Positions 1 to 8,400 of a stretch of DNA of 64,000 nt are shown piece after piece (positions within the stretch are counted from its first letter, which is position 1; each line of letters begins with the position of its first letter). The notes beneath the pieces were generated by a model. That model was not told the origin of the DNA. It saw only the letters and a program-made list of their open reading frames with translations, and did not search any database. The stretch lies in NCBI RefSeq assembly GCF_024347055.1, contig NZ_AP024896.1:1-64000 (forward strand), given 5' to 3'. Made by a program: the position numbers and the translations under genes. The stretch is from Vibrio porteresiae DSM 19223. Its GTDB lineage: Bacteria > Pseudomonadota > Gammaproteobacteria > Enterobacterales > Vibrionaceae.

Positions 1-3
1 GCA

Positions 4-1221
4 ATGAAAAGAGAACAAACAATACAGAATCTCTACCAACTCGCGGAACAGACTCAGCAAGTTCAAGCTGATCGTATTGAAATCGTGTTGGAAGAGCGTC
101 GTGAAGAACATTTCCCTCCTATGTCTAAAGCGTTGATGGAAACGCGATCTGGTTTAACACGCCGTAAGCTCGATGAAGCTATTGCGAAGATGGAAGAGGA
201 AGGTCATAACTTTACTAAGAATAATGCTAACCATTATTCTATTTCTTTGTCTGAAGCCCATATGTTGATGGACGCTGCTGGCGTACCTAAATTTTATGAG
301 CGTAAGAAGAATTCAGAAAGCAAACCGTGGATCATCAACGTTCAAAACCAGAAGGGTGGTACTGGTAAGTCAATGACAGCAGTTCATCTTGCTGCTTGTT
401 TGGCGCTGAACCTCGATAAACGTTACCGCATCTGTCTTATCGACTTAGACCCTCAAGGTTCATTGCGTCTTTTCTTGAACCCACAAATTAGCTTAGGCGA
501 AAACACGAATATCTATTCGGCAGTTGATATTATGTTGGATAACGTGCCTGATGGTGTCGAAGTAGATAAAGCATTTTTGACTAAAAATGTACTGCTACCA
601 ACGCAATATCCAAACTTAAAAACCATTTCAGCGTTTCCTGAAGATGCCATGTTTAACGCAGAAGCTTGGCAATATTTATCTCAAAATCAGTCGCTAGATA
701 TTGTTCGCCTGCTAAAAGAAAAGCTTATCGACAAGATTGCCGATGAATTCGATATCATCATGATTGATACAGGCCCACACGTTGATCCTCTTGTTTGGAA
801 CGCAATGTTTGCCTCTAACGCGTTGTTAATTCCTTGCGCTGCTAAGCGTTTAGACTGGGCTTCTACAGTGAACTTCTTCCAGCACCTACCTACGGTGTAT
901 GAAATGTTCCCAGAGGACTGGAAAGGGCTGGAATTCGTGCGTTTGATGCCAACTATGTTCGAAGATGACAACAAGAAACAAGTCGCTGTGTTAACTGAAA
1001 TGAACTATCTACTTGGTGATCAAGTGATGATGGCAACGATTCCTCGTAGCCGCGCTTTTGAAACTTGTGCAGACACGTATAGTACCGTTTTTGATCTTAC
1101 GGTCAGTGATTTTGAAGGTGGTAAGAAAACATTGGCTACCGCTCAAGATGCAGTACAAAAAAGTGCGCTGGAGCTAGAGCGTGTCCTTCATACAAATTGG
1201 TCTTCTTTGAATCAGGGGTAA
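4..1221 (+). CDS. parA2: ParA-family partition ATPase of chromosome II (ParA2)
   Basis: The protein is 405 aa and starts at an ATG three bases into the window. Residues 1-100 form the helix-turn-helix N-terminal extension seen in the long P1/chromosome-II ParA class. A deviant Walker A box, KGGTGKS, lies at about 117-123, the LIDLDPQGS switch motif at 145-153, and a Walker B-like IIMIDTGP near 250. This class binds non-specific DNA with ATP and moves ParB-parS complexes, so it segregates the chromosome-II origin and probably also represses its own operon. parB2 follows 7 bp downstream. Three copies of the matching centromere motif lie about 4.4 kb away. The length and N-terminal extension exclude the short chromosome-I ParA. 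The promoter lies outside the window. Confidence 0.95.
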   Translation: MKREQTIQNLYQLAEQTQQVQADRIEIVLEERREEHFPPMSKALMETRSGLTRRKLDEAIAKMEEEGHNFTKNNANHYSISLSEAHMLMDAAGVPKFYERKKNSESKPWIINVQNQKGGTGKSMTAVHLAACLALNLDKRYRICLIDLDPQGSLRLFLNPQISLGENTNIYSAVDIMLDNVPDGVEVDKAFLTKNVLLPTQYPNLKTISAFPEDAMFNAEAWQYLSQNQSLDIVRLLKEKLIDKIADEFDIIMIDTGPHVDPLVWNAMFASNALLIPCAAKRLDWASTVNFFQHLPTVYEMFPEDWKGLEFVRLMPTMFEDDNKKQVAVLTEMNYLLGDQVMMATIPRSRAFETCADTYSTVFDLTVSDFEGGKKTLATAQDAVQKSALELERVLHTNWSSLNQG

Positions 1222-1228
1222 TTGAACA

Positions 1229-2200
1229 ATGGCATTAAAAACGTCTGAATTGAACGCAAAACTATTTGGTAAAGCGGATAAACGTCGTGCGACTACCCCT
1301 CAAGAAGCGCAATCTGCAGCTAAGGCTCAAGCTCAAATTATCGAACTAGCCATTGCCGGTGAAGAGATGGTGACGTTTGAGTTGGTACGCGTTCCAGCAG
1401 AGCGAGTCGCGACAGATACTGTTGTTTTTGCAGAAAATGCGCGTGAGCAAGCGTTCCTTAATGAACATGCTTTGTCTGATGTTTTGGTGACATTAAAAGA
1501 GCGTGGTCAACAATTTCCCGCTGTGGGTCGTCGTACTGCAGATGGCAAAATCGAAGTACTCGATGGTAGTCGTCGTCGAATGTCTTGTATCTTGGCCAAT
1601 AAAGAGTTTTTGGTTTACGTTGCCAATGACATAAATGCAGAACACGCCAAATTCCTCTCTGACGTAGCAAATGCGCACAAGCCTCTGTCTCTGTACGAAA
1701 AGGGACGTGAGATGCAAGCTAAGCTCGACAGTGGCGAAGCGGAAGACCAGAAAGCGTTAGCACGCATGTTCCAATGCAGTGAAGCGTTGGTGAGTGGTGC
1801 ATTAAAAGCAGCAGCATTGCCGCTAGAGCTGCTAAAAGCATACCCTAACGTCGTTGAATTAGGTCGCCCAACGATTGTTAAATTGCATAAACAATTTAAC
1901 GAGCTGAGTGATGTTCAGCAGCAAGCCCTGATTGAAAAATGCCATCAAGATGGTAGATATGTATGGCAGTGTTGTGAAGCTCAAGGCGTAACGCGCATAA
2001 CGAAAGAAGTGACTGAAACATTAGAAAGTTGGATTTCAGATCTTGTTCCGCCAAAAAGAACAGAAAATCCTAAAATTGAACTAGTGAAAGGCCGAGCAAA
2101 TTACTCTCGTAAGGGCACTAATTTGTCTCTGAACCTTAAAAAGGTCGATGATGTTTTGATGCAAGAAATCCTAGATTTCGTTGCTGGAAAACTTCAATAG
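1229..2200 (+). CDS. parB2: ParB-family centromere-binding protein of chromosome II (ParB2)
   Basis: The protein is 323 aa and is the second gene of the parAB2 operon, 7 bp after parA2. It has a ParB/Sulfiredoxin-type N-terminal half; the stretch EVLDGSRRRMSC near residues 109-120 corresponds to the CTP-binding GERRxxA region of ParB proteins. A central helix-turn-helix (LARMFQCSEALVSGALKAA) follows, then a C-terminal dimerisation region. It should load onto the TTTACA-N-TGTAAA sites seen at 5588-5686 and 41412-41424 and work with ParA2. A strong bidirectional hairpin lies just downstream. The parS pairing is inferred from the known Vibrio chromosome-II system. Confidence 0.93.
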   Translation: MALKTSELNAKLFGKADKRRATTPQEAQSAAKAQAQIIELAIAGEEMVTFELVRVPAERVATDTVVFAENAREQAFLNEHALSDVLVTLKERGQQFPAVGRRTADGKIEVLDGSRRRMSCILANKEFLVYVANDINAEHAKFLSDVANAHKPLSLYEKGREMQAKLDSGEAEDQKALARMFQCSEALVSGALKAAALPLELLKAYPNVVELGRPTIVKLHKQFNELSDVQQQALIEKCHQDGRYVWQCCEAQGVTRITKEVTETLESWISDLVPPKRTENPKIELVKGRANYSRKGTNLSLNLKKVDDVLMQEILDFVAGKLQ

Positions 2201-2265
2201 CCAGTTCATTTTCGTGCTCCCTCAAATGGACATTGCGTCGTTCAATATTGAGGAGAGTGATTAAC

Positions 2266-2296
2266 AAAAAGGCCCGCATTGTTATGCGGGCCTTTG
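2266..2296. terminator. Bidirectional intrinsic terminator between parB2 and the PotD-like gene
   Basis: A perfect 9-bp GC-rich stem (GGCCCGCAT / ATGCGGGCC) with a TGTT loop is flanked by an A-run on the left and T-rich sequence on the right. It serves two convergent genes. Confidence 0.9.
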
Positions 2297-2317
2297 TTAT
2301 TTGAGCGGTTTAAAAAA

Positions 2318-3349
2318 TCAGTTACGTAGTTTTTGCCAGTATTCGTCGTAAATCGCTAACGCTTCTGGACCAACGTCGTTAGTAAATTCGCCTTTCTTCA
2401 TGTCTGCATCACTAGGGAAAATCGTAGGGTTGTTACGAATTGACTCTGGTAGTAGCGCGCGTCCGGCTTTGGTTGCAGATGAATAACCAAGAGTATTTAC
2501 GATTTCTGCTTGGTTTTTCGGTTCATACATAAAGTTGATGAACTTCTCTGCTAGCTCTTTGTGCTCTGTACCTGCAGGGATAATAAAGTTATCCATCCAC
2601 ATTACAGCCCCTTCTTTTGGCATTACGAAGGTGAGCTCAGGCATCTCTTGTTGACCTTGGAATCCATTACCATTCCATTGCATACCTAGAGATACTTCAC
2701 CGGAAATATAAGGTACGTGCGGTGCATCTGAGTTGTACAGCAATACGTTATTTTTCAGTTTAACTAATGACTCGTAGGCCTGTTTGATTTCAGCTGGGTT
2801 AGTGCTGTTAATGCTATGACCGTTCATTTTTAGTGCCATACCGAAAACATCACGCATGTCATCGATAAGCATCACTTGTTGAGCGTACTGTGGTTTCCAC
2901 AAATCAGACCAAGAAGAGATACCTTCTGGAATGAGATTTTTGTTGTAGTAAAGACCAGTAATACCCCAAATATAAGGCAACGAATATTTGTTTTGTGGGT
3001 CATGAGGTAAACCAAGTAAACCAGGCATGGTATCTTTCATGTTTGGTACTTTTGAGTGGTCTATCTCAGCAAGCAGACCTTCACGTCCCATCTTATCTAT
3101 AAAGTATGCTGATGCGAATACAACGTCGTAACCAGTTCCTTTAAGCAGTTTCAGCTTAGTGTACATACCCTCGTTGTTTTCGAAAGTAGTGTAGTTAATG
3201 GTGACATTTTCTTGCTTCTCAAATTGTGCGAGCGATTTTTCAGGTAGATAACCACCCCATGCATATACGTTCAGTGTTTCTTTCGCTAAAGCAGAGGTAC
3301 TCATTACTAAAACGCTGGTGATCAGGCATCCTTTAAGAAAAGTTTTCAT
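2318..3349 (-). CDS. PotD-like periplasmic polyamine-binding protein
   Basis: The protein is 343 aa from the ATG at 3349. That start is preceded by AAGGAT, and the protein then begins MKTFLKGCLITSVLVMSTSA, a clear signal peptide; an upstream in-frame start would put 20 charged residues before it. The mature protein begins KETLNVYAWGGYLPE and carries the signature positions of spermidine/putrescine-binding proteins: NEGMYTKLK, SLPYIWGITGLYYNK, WKPQYAQQVMLIDDMRDVFGMALK, LGMQWNGNGF, MWMDNFIIPAG and NDVGPEALAIYDEYWQKL. It captures polyamines in the periplasm for an ABC importer. No permease or ATPase gene is adjacent, so it must work with a transporter elsewhere or act as a sensor. Ligand preference cannot be read from sequence alone. 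Confidence 0.87.
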   Translation of the reverse strand: MKTFLKGCLITSVLVMSTSALAKETLNVYAWGGYLPEKSLAQFEKQENVTINYTTFENNEGMYTKLKLLKGTGYDVVFASAYFIDKMGREGLLAEIDHSKVPNMKDTMPGLLGLPHDPQNKYSLPYIWGITGLYYNKNLIPEGISSWSDLWKPQYAQQVMLIDDMRDVFGMALKMNGHSINSTNPAEIKQAYESLVKLKNNVLLYNSDAPHVPYISGEVSLGMQWNGNGFQGQQEMPELTFVMPKEGAVMWMDNFIIPAGTEHKELAEKFINFMYEPKNQAEIVNTLGYSSATKAGRALLPESIRNNPTIFPSDADMKKGEFTNDVGPEALAIYDEYWQKLRN

Positions 3350-3593
3350 TGCATTTTTTATCCTTAAGTGTCCAGTCCAATACTGGTTATCCATCAAATG
3401 ATTAGGCAACTTCTATGTTCAATAAAGCAAAATAAATTTGTCGTGTTGGACAAAACTTTTTCTTCCTTTACTGCGGTATCAGAAATCATTTCTGAGATGG
3501 GTTACCTTATCTCAGTTTAGCACCAAAGAGGTAGTAGGGAGTGCTTTCACTGCTGTGATAACATTCACTTAATTCGAATTATGATTGAGTTAC

Positions 3594-5612
3594 ATGAACA
3601 GTTCTTTATCTTATTTACTTAAATTGCGAGACGTTGCAGTTGAGCAAAATTGCCGTTTCGGCGTTGTTCTAGAACAGGACACTGAGAGCGCATACGAGCT
3701 TTGTCTGCAGTTTATTGAGTCAGCAGGTATACAGCACGTATTTGCTTTAGGCACTCAACTAAACAGCGTTTCGGTCGTGCAGGTAGAATCACATCAAGGG
3801 CATCAGTTTCTTGGTCGAGAGTGCCAAATCCTTATTTGGAATTTGGCAGCACCTTGGGACGCAAACAGCTTTAGTTCTGCGTTAGGTACGTTACGTGGTG
3901 GCGGGCTCGTTTTGTTTGTCGCACGAACACACTCTTGCGATCTTGCTCAAACTTGGCTCAATGCTCATTTGAGTGATCTGTTTCAACTGGGGCCGTATCA
4001 GCAAACGCCGTTACCTAAAGTCGAGCCTCTTTCTGAACGACCATCTTTAATCCAACAACAACAAGCAGTAGAACTCATTAAAAAGGTGGTGACTGGGCAT
4101 CGCAAACGTCCATTGGTTTTAACTGCCGACCGGGGGAGGGGGAAAACCAGTGCCCTAGGAATAGCGAGTGCGCAGTTAATGCAAGAGCGACGGATTAAAA
4201 TTGTTGTTACAGCTCCTGCAGCCAAAGCGGTGCAACCACTTTATCAGCACTTGACCACGCAACTAACAGAGGCTCAGCGTGTTAAAGATCAAGTGACGTT
4301 TCACCAATCGTCTTTGGTCTTTATGGCTCCAGATTTGATTTTGCGCGATAAGCCTGAGTGCGACCTGCTGATTGTTGATGAAGCAGCGGCACTGCCTATT
4401 CCGATGTTACAGGCATTAGTTGAGCATTATCATCGAATGGTGTTCTCATCCACGATTAACGGATATGAAGGATGTGGACGTGGTTTTACTTTGAAATTTC
4501 AGGCTTGGTTAACGAAAGAAAGACCTGGGTACAATACTTTTCATATGGACCAACCTATTCGTTGGGCGATTAACGATCCGCTAGAACAATGGCAAAGAGA
4601 TGCCTTCTTATTGGACTACGAACTTGCTCCACTATCCATTGAGCAACACCAAGTCCAATATCACCTTATCGATAAACAGAATTTGGTCGCTAAGCCTGAG
4701 TTACTACAGAGCATCTTCTCGATTTTGGTCAATGCTCACTATCAAACATCTCCTAATGATTTGTTCCAGCTGCTTACTGATCCTGATATGGTAATTTGGG
4801 TTGCTCAAGATTCCCATTCCATCGTCGGTTGTTTACTCGCGGTGAAAGAGGGCGGGCTTAACCCCGAAATGGTTGAGCAAATATGCCAAGGGAAAAGACG
4901 TCCTAAAGGACATCTTGCTGCAATATCCATTGCGAATCAGATGGGCATTACTGCTGCTGCTGAGCAGATAAGTTATCGTGTAATGCGTATAGCAGTTCAT
5001 CCTGATGCCCAACGAATGTCTATTGGTTCTTCGCTGCTGAACCAATTTTGCCTAAACGAAAAAGCAGATTTCTTTTCTACAAGTTTTGGTGCTACTGATT
5101 CTCTCGTCGAATTTTGGCATCGCAACGGATTTGAACCCGTGCGTCTTGGTTCTAAGCGAGATCAAGCCAGCGGTTGTTACTCCCTGTTAATGGTCAAGAG
5201 TGATAAGGTTGATTGGCTTCAACAAGCGAATGCGCTTTTTTATCAGCACCTATTGTTTGAACTCGATGATAACTTCAAACAGCTCGATGGTAGCTTGATT
5301 CGATGGTGTTTGATGCAGCGAATACATTATGGCAAAGCAAACAAGATTCACGAACGATTAATTGGCTACTACGTACAAGGTGGTGGCAACTATGAAAGTT
5401 GCGCATTCATCATGGCGGAATGGTTGTTAGGTTTACCGTCTGAGCAATGGGCAAGCATCTCCAATTTGCTGATAGCAAAAGTGCTACAGAAGTGGAGCTG
5501 GCAAGAGTGCGCTTCAAGTTTTTCTCTTTCCGGCCGAAAACAAGTAGAGAATAAATTGCGAGAAGAACTTAAAAGGGTGTTGGACAATTTACACTGTAAA
5601 GTGATTAACTAA
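3594..5612 (+). CDS. tmcA: tRNA(Met) cytidine acetyltransferase TmcA
   Basis: The protein is 672 aa from the ATG at 3594; a TTG three codons upstream (3585) is possible, but 672 aa matches the E. coli length of 671. It forms N4-acetylcytidine at the wobble base of elongator tRNA-Met using acetyl-CoA and ATP. Domains in order: an N-terminal TmcA domain to about 150; a RecD-like helicase module with Walker A (DRGRGKTS, near 180-187) and a DEAA box (LLIVDEAAALP, near 260); a GNAT acetyltransferase domain at about 395-530 (VMRIAVHPDAQRMSIGSSLL); and a C-terminal tRNA-binding region. Its last ten codons contain the first of three parS2 motifs. The Shine-Dalgarno sequence is weak. Confidence 0.92.
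   Translation: MNSSLSYLLKLRDVAVEQNCRFGVVLEQDTESAYELCLQFIESAGIQHVFALGTQLNSVSVVQVESHQGHQFLGRECQILIWNLAAPWDANSFSSALGTLRGGGLVLFVARTHSCDLAQTWLNAHLSDLFQLGPYQQTPLPKVEPLSERPSLIQQQQAVELIKKVVTGHRKRPLVLTADRGRGKTSALGIASAQLMQERRIKIVVTAPAAKAVQPLYQHLTTQLTEAQRVKDQVTFHQSSLVFMAPDLILRDKPECDLLIVDEAAALPIPMLQALVEHYHRMVFSSTINGYEGCGRGFTLKFQAWLTKERPGYNTFHMDQPIRWAINDPLEQWQRDAFLLDYELAPLSIEQHQVQYHLIDKQNLVAKPELLQSIFSILVNAHYQTSPNDLFQLLTDPDMVIWVAQDSHSIVGCLLAVKEGGLNPEMVEQICQGKRRPKGHLAAISIANQMGITAAAEQISYRVMRIAVHPDAQRMSIGSSLLNQFCLNEKADFFSTSFGATDSLVEFWHRNGFEPVRLGSKRDQASGCYSLLMVKSDKVDWLQQANALFYQHLLFELDDNFKQLDGSLIRWCLMQRIHYGKANKIHERLIGYYVQGGGNYESCAFIMAEWLLGLPSEQWASISNLLIAKVLQKWSWQECASSFSLSGRKQVENKLREELKRVLDNLHCKVIN
5588..5600. 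other. parS2-type centromere site 1 (inside the 3' end of tmcA)
   Basis: TTTACACTGTAAA is a perfect match to the published Vibrio chromosome-II parS2 consensus TTTACA-N-TGTAAA. It lies within the last codons of tmcA (L-H-C-K) and is the predicted binding site for ParB2. Confidence 0.9.
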
Positions 5613-5629
5613 CCCGATGATAAATTTGA

Positions 5630-5642
5630 TTTACAGTGTAAA
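5630..5642. other. parS2-type centromere site 2
   Basis: TTTACAGTGTAAA, a perfect parS2 match in the tmcA/DUF342 intergenic region. It starts 42 bp after site 1, about four helical turns away. Confidence 0.9.
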
Positions 5643-5673
5643 TTGATTTTGCTCTTAATCCGGACAGATGCAA

Positions 5674-5686
5674 TTTACACTGTAAA
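5674..5686. other. parS2-type centromere site 3
   Basis: TTTACACTGTAAA, a perfect parS2 match that starts 44 bp after site 2. The three sites form a roughly helically phased cluster between parAB2 and the DUF342 gene. Confidence 0.9.
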
Positions 5687-5810
5687 CTACATAAAATGTA
5701 TTTCTAAGCTTATGAGGGTGATATGACCCTGATTTTAAAACCAGAAATATTTGGTCCGTGGCGAATGTTCGATACACTCGCGACAGTAAATAATCCTTAG
5801 GTTAAGTAGT

Positions 5811-7493
5811 ATGTGGAAGGACTTTGTTGCACTAGACGATGAGCAGGTTCGCGTCGTAGCAAAAATGGATGCAAGTCAAACGGCTGACGGTAAATTTGAT
5901 AATTCGTCACTGGGTGATGCTTTATTGGAAATCGGTGCAGGAAAATTTAAAGTGCTGGACAGTGAAGTTGAACGCTTCATTGCTAAGGCAAAACAAAATC
6001 ATCCAGATGCGCGACTTGGAATTGTCATCGCTGAAAAAGCGGATGCACAAATTGTCATATCTTTATCGGATAAAGATATGACGGCGACTATGACCGTCAC
6101 AGGGGCTTTTGGTGGTAGAAATATCGCAGCACCTGATATCGTCCGCCACCTAGCCGAAGCTCATGTGAAAAAAGGCATCAATAAGGTAGCGTTAAAAAAG
6201 GTATTGGTCGCTAGTCAGTCACTTGCTCCTGGTGAAACGTTTAGTCATATCGTTGCGCAGGGAACACCTGCTCAAAATGGTAATAGTGCTCGTCTTGTCC
6301 CTTTAGTTGAAGATGTAATGAAGCGAATCTTGGCTCCCCAAGATAACGAAGCTCATAAAATTGATATGCGCGATTTTGGTCAAACCATTACGGTTGGTGA
6401 GAATGATCCTGTCATGCGCCGTGAACCTGCGACCAAAGGCAAAATGGGTTTTACGGTGTTAGGTGAGCCTATCAAACCTAAACCTGGTGCTGATGCATCG
6501 ATGAAGGAAGGTAAAGGTACTTACATCTCTCCTAACGATGCGAATCTACTCTTAGCTAGCCAATCAGGTATGCCTATCATCCGTCAAAGCACAGTTGATG
6601 TAGAAACTGCACTTTGTCTTAACAGTGTGAGTGTTGCAACTGGCCACGTTAAATTTAAAGGTTCTGTTGTCGTCGCCGGTGATGTGGAACCTGGAATGAT
6701 TATCCGCGCGACAGGCAGTGTGACGGTTGGCGGCTTTATTGAATCGGCTGACGTACAAGCTCAAGGCGATATTGATGTAGGGAAGGGCATTATAGGTCAC
6801 ACCGTCTCTGAATCTGAACCTAAGAGTTGTGTCGTTAAATCGGGTGGTAATATTAAAGCGAACTACGCACAGTTCTCTGAACTGCAAGCTACGGGCGATA
6901 TTCACCTTGCAGTACACTCAATGAGTAACGACTTACGTTGTGGCGGTGACTTAGTTGTCTTAGATGAAAAAGAGACTCAAGGGACATTGAGTGGCGGTCA
7001 TGCCAAAGTTGGCGGTCGTGTCCTATGTTTTAATCTTGGTGTTGAAGGCGATACGGCGACTTACGTTGAAGCATTTGCGAAATACCCAAATCAAAAAGAA
7101 CGAATTGCTAAACAAAAAGCCATCTACAAGCAAGCTCAAGAAGCGACGATGGATGCGGTGCGCCGTGAATTGGTTGTTAAGAAGCGCGACAAATCAAAAC
7201 GCACGCAAGAAGATATCGATAGAGTAGAGCATCGAAAGAAAGTCGCTAATGCCCGAATGGAAAAAGCTAGACATGCGGTCGAGCTAGTAACGCAAGATTT
7301 CGAACAGTTGTTACTCACTAAAACCGTTGAGGCACGAGGGCAAGTCTTTACGCATGTCACCGTGATGTTCGCCGATGAAAGGGTGACAACTAAGCGTGCC
7401 CACGGTCCTTCTGTGTTTCATTTCAATCAGTACAAAATCTTATGTGCGGCTAAATTAGCTGATGGTGCTATTGGCGAGGATGACGATATCTAA
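5811..7493 (+). CDS. DUF342/FapA-family protein, possible polar flagellar assembly factor
   Basis: The protein is 560 aa. The N-terminal half is an alpha/beta region (about 1-250). The middle (about 265-420) is a right-handed beta-helix-like run of short G-D/V repeats such as VKFKGSVVVAGDVEPGMIIRATGSVTVGGFI and GDIDVGKGIIG, typical of the DUF342/FapA family. A charged coiled coil of about 430-510 rich in K, R, E and Q follows, with a small C-terminal beta domain. There is no signal peptide or membrane span, so the protein is cytoplasmic. Family members in vibrios have been linked to the flagellated pole, but nothing in the neighbourhood (no flagellar genes) confirms that here. The start ATG follows a weak AGGTTAAG. 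A strong terminator follows. Confidence 0.8.
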   Translation: MWKDFVALDDEQVRVVAKMDASQTADGKFDNSSLGDALLEIGAGKFKVLDSEVERFIAKAKQNHPDARLGIVIAEKADAQIVISLSDKDMTATMTVTGAFGGRNIAAPDIVRHLAEAHVKKGINKVALKKVLVASQSLAPGETFSHIVAQGTPAQNGNSARLVPLVEDVMKRILAPQDNEAHKIDMRDFGQTITVGENDPVMRREPATKGKMGFTVLGEPIKPKPGADASMKEGKGTYISPNDANLLLASQSGMPIIRQSTVDVETALCLNSVSVATGHVKFKGSVVVAGDVEPGMIIRATGSVTVGGFIESADVQAQGDIDVGKGIIGHTVSESEPKSCVVKSGGNIKANYAQFSELQATGDIHLAVHSMSNDLRCGGDLVVLDEKETQGTLSGGHAKVGGRVLCFNLGVEGDTATYVEAFAKYPNQKERIAKQKAIYKQAQEATMDAVRRELVVKKRDKSKRTQEDIDRVEHRKKVANARMEKARHAVELVTQDFEQLLLTKTVEARGQVFTHVTVMFADERVTTKRAHGPSVFHFNQYKILCAAKLADGAIGEDDDI

Positions 7494-7513
7494 GTCTCTG
7501 TTATCGATTTAGC

Positions 7514-7546
7514 AAAAGGGAAAGCACGGATGCTTTCCCTTTTTTG
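7514..7546 (+). terminator. Intrinsic terminator after the DUF342 gene
   Basis: A 13-bp perfect stem, AAAAGGGAAAGCA / TGCTTTCCCTTTT, has a CGGA loop and a T-run. Confidence 0.92.
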
Positions 7547-7555
7547 TACAGAGAA

Positions 7556-7578
7556 AACCCCCAGCTTGGCTGGGGGTT
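7556..7578 (+). repeat. Left-end subterminal hairpin of the IS200-type element
   Basis: AACCCCCAGC-TTG-GCTGGGGGTT is a 10-bp perfect stem. Single-strand hairpins of this kind are recognised by TnpA of the IS200/IS605 family. Confidence 0.75.
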
Positions 7579-7612
7579 CCGTTAAGCTTATAGCTATAAG
7601 TCAGTTATAAAA

Positions 7613-7681
7613 CCCCTTTCAATTTGTTAGAAATACCTTGTGGTCTGGCAACTACAAGAGTTAATCAGAAATTGAAAGGGG
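7613..7681 (+). promoter_or_regulatory. Hairpin sequestering the tnpA ribosome binding site
   Basis: CCCCTTTCAATTT (7613-7625) is perfectly complementary to AAATTGAAAGGGG (7669-7681). The second arm contains the AAAGGGGG Shine-Dalgarno sequence of the tnpA start at 7690. IS200 is known to limit its own translation by such a structure. Confidence 0.8.
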
Positions 7682-7689
7682 GTCCCAAT

Positions 7690-8151
7690 ATGGGGGACGA
7701 GAAGAGCTTAGCTCACACAAGATGGAACTGTAAATATCATATAGTATTCGCACCCAAATATAGAAGGCAGGTGTTCTACGGTGAAAAACGTCGAGCAGTT
7801 GGAGAAATCTTGCGAAAGCTATGTGAATGGAAAGACGTGAATATACTCGAGGCTGAATGCTGTAAAGATCATGTTCATATGCTTTTAGAAATCCCACCGA
7901 AGTTGAGTGTTTCAGGTTTTATGGGATATTTAAAAGGTAAAAGTAGTTTGATGCTCTATGAGCGATTTGGGGATTTGAAGTTCAAATACCGAAATCGAGA
8001 ATTTTGGTGCCGGGGTTATTACGTTGATACAGTCGGTAAAAATACAAGCCAGATCCAAAATTACATCAAGCATTAATTAGATCAAGACAAAATGGGAGAG
8101 CAACTGTCGATCCCATATTCAGGTAACCCGTTTACGGGTCGCAAGAAATAG
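7690..8151 (+). pseudogene. tnpA: IS200-type transposase TnpA, interrupted by a stop in the catalytic YxxxQ motif
   Basis: Reading from the ATG at 7690 (Shine-Dalgarno AAAGGGGG) gives MGDEKSLAHTRWNCKYHIVF, the usual IS200 N-terminus, then the HUH pair in CKDHVHMLLEIP. The frame stops with TAA at 8074-8076 after QIQNYIKH. The same frame then continues without a gap for 24 codons (LDQDKMGEQLSIPYSGNPFT plus GRKK) to a stop at 8149-8151. That is exactly the normal IS200 C-terminus, so the intact protein would be 153 aa. The stop replaces the Gln of the YxxxQ helix that holds the nucleophilic Tyr and a metal ligand; CAA to TAA is a single transition. The copy is therefore probably inactive unless complemented in trans. 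Confidence 0.85.
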
Positions 8152-8228
8152 TCATATGCAAATGTCAGATCACGATGCGCCTGCTAGGGCGCTGCTGGTA
8201 GGAGAGCCTTATAGGCGCATATGAAAAA

Positions 8229-8258
8229 CCTCCGGCTATGCCGGAGGATATTTTTTTT
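8229..8258 (+). repeat. Right-end hairpin of the IS200-type element, terminator-like
   Basis: CCTCCGGC-TAT-GCCGGAGG is followed by ATA and eight T. It is probably both the transposase recognition hairpin and a transcription terminator. Confidence 0.75.
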
Positions 8259-8400
8259 ATTGGACTTATGAGCTAAAACAAAAGCGCATTTTTCTAGAAA
8301 AATTCAATGTATCAGTTTGTTTGTTGATTATCTGTGCGAGCAAGACTTGAGTTCCAAGCTATATCAGCGCAAAATCCATAAAAAATGATAAGGAGTAGAA

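Larger units (their letters stand above)
7556..8258 (+). mobile_element. IS200/IS605-family insertion sequence (IS200 type)
   Basis: The element is about 0.7 kb with a single HUH transposase gene and no terminal inverted repeats. It has subterminal hairpins instead: CCCCCAGC-TTG-GCTGGGGG near the left end and CCTCCGGC-TAT-GCCGGAGG near the right end, the latter followed by a T-run. A long leader hairpin covers the transposase ribosome binding site, as in IS200. Exact cleavage points cannot be fixed from one copy, so the ends are approximate. It sits harmlessly between the terminator of the DUF342 gene and pdxH. Confidence 0.85.
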
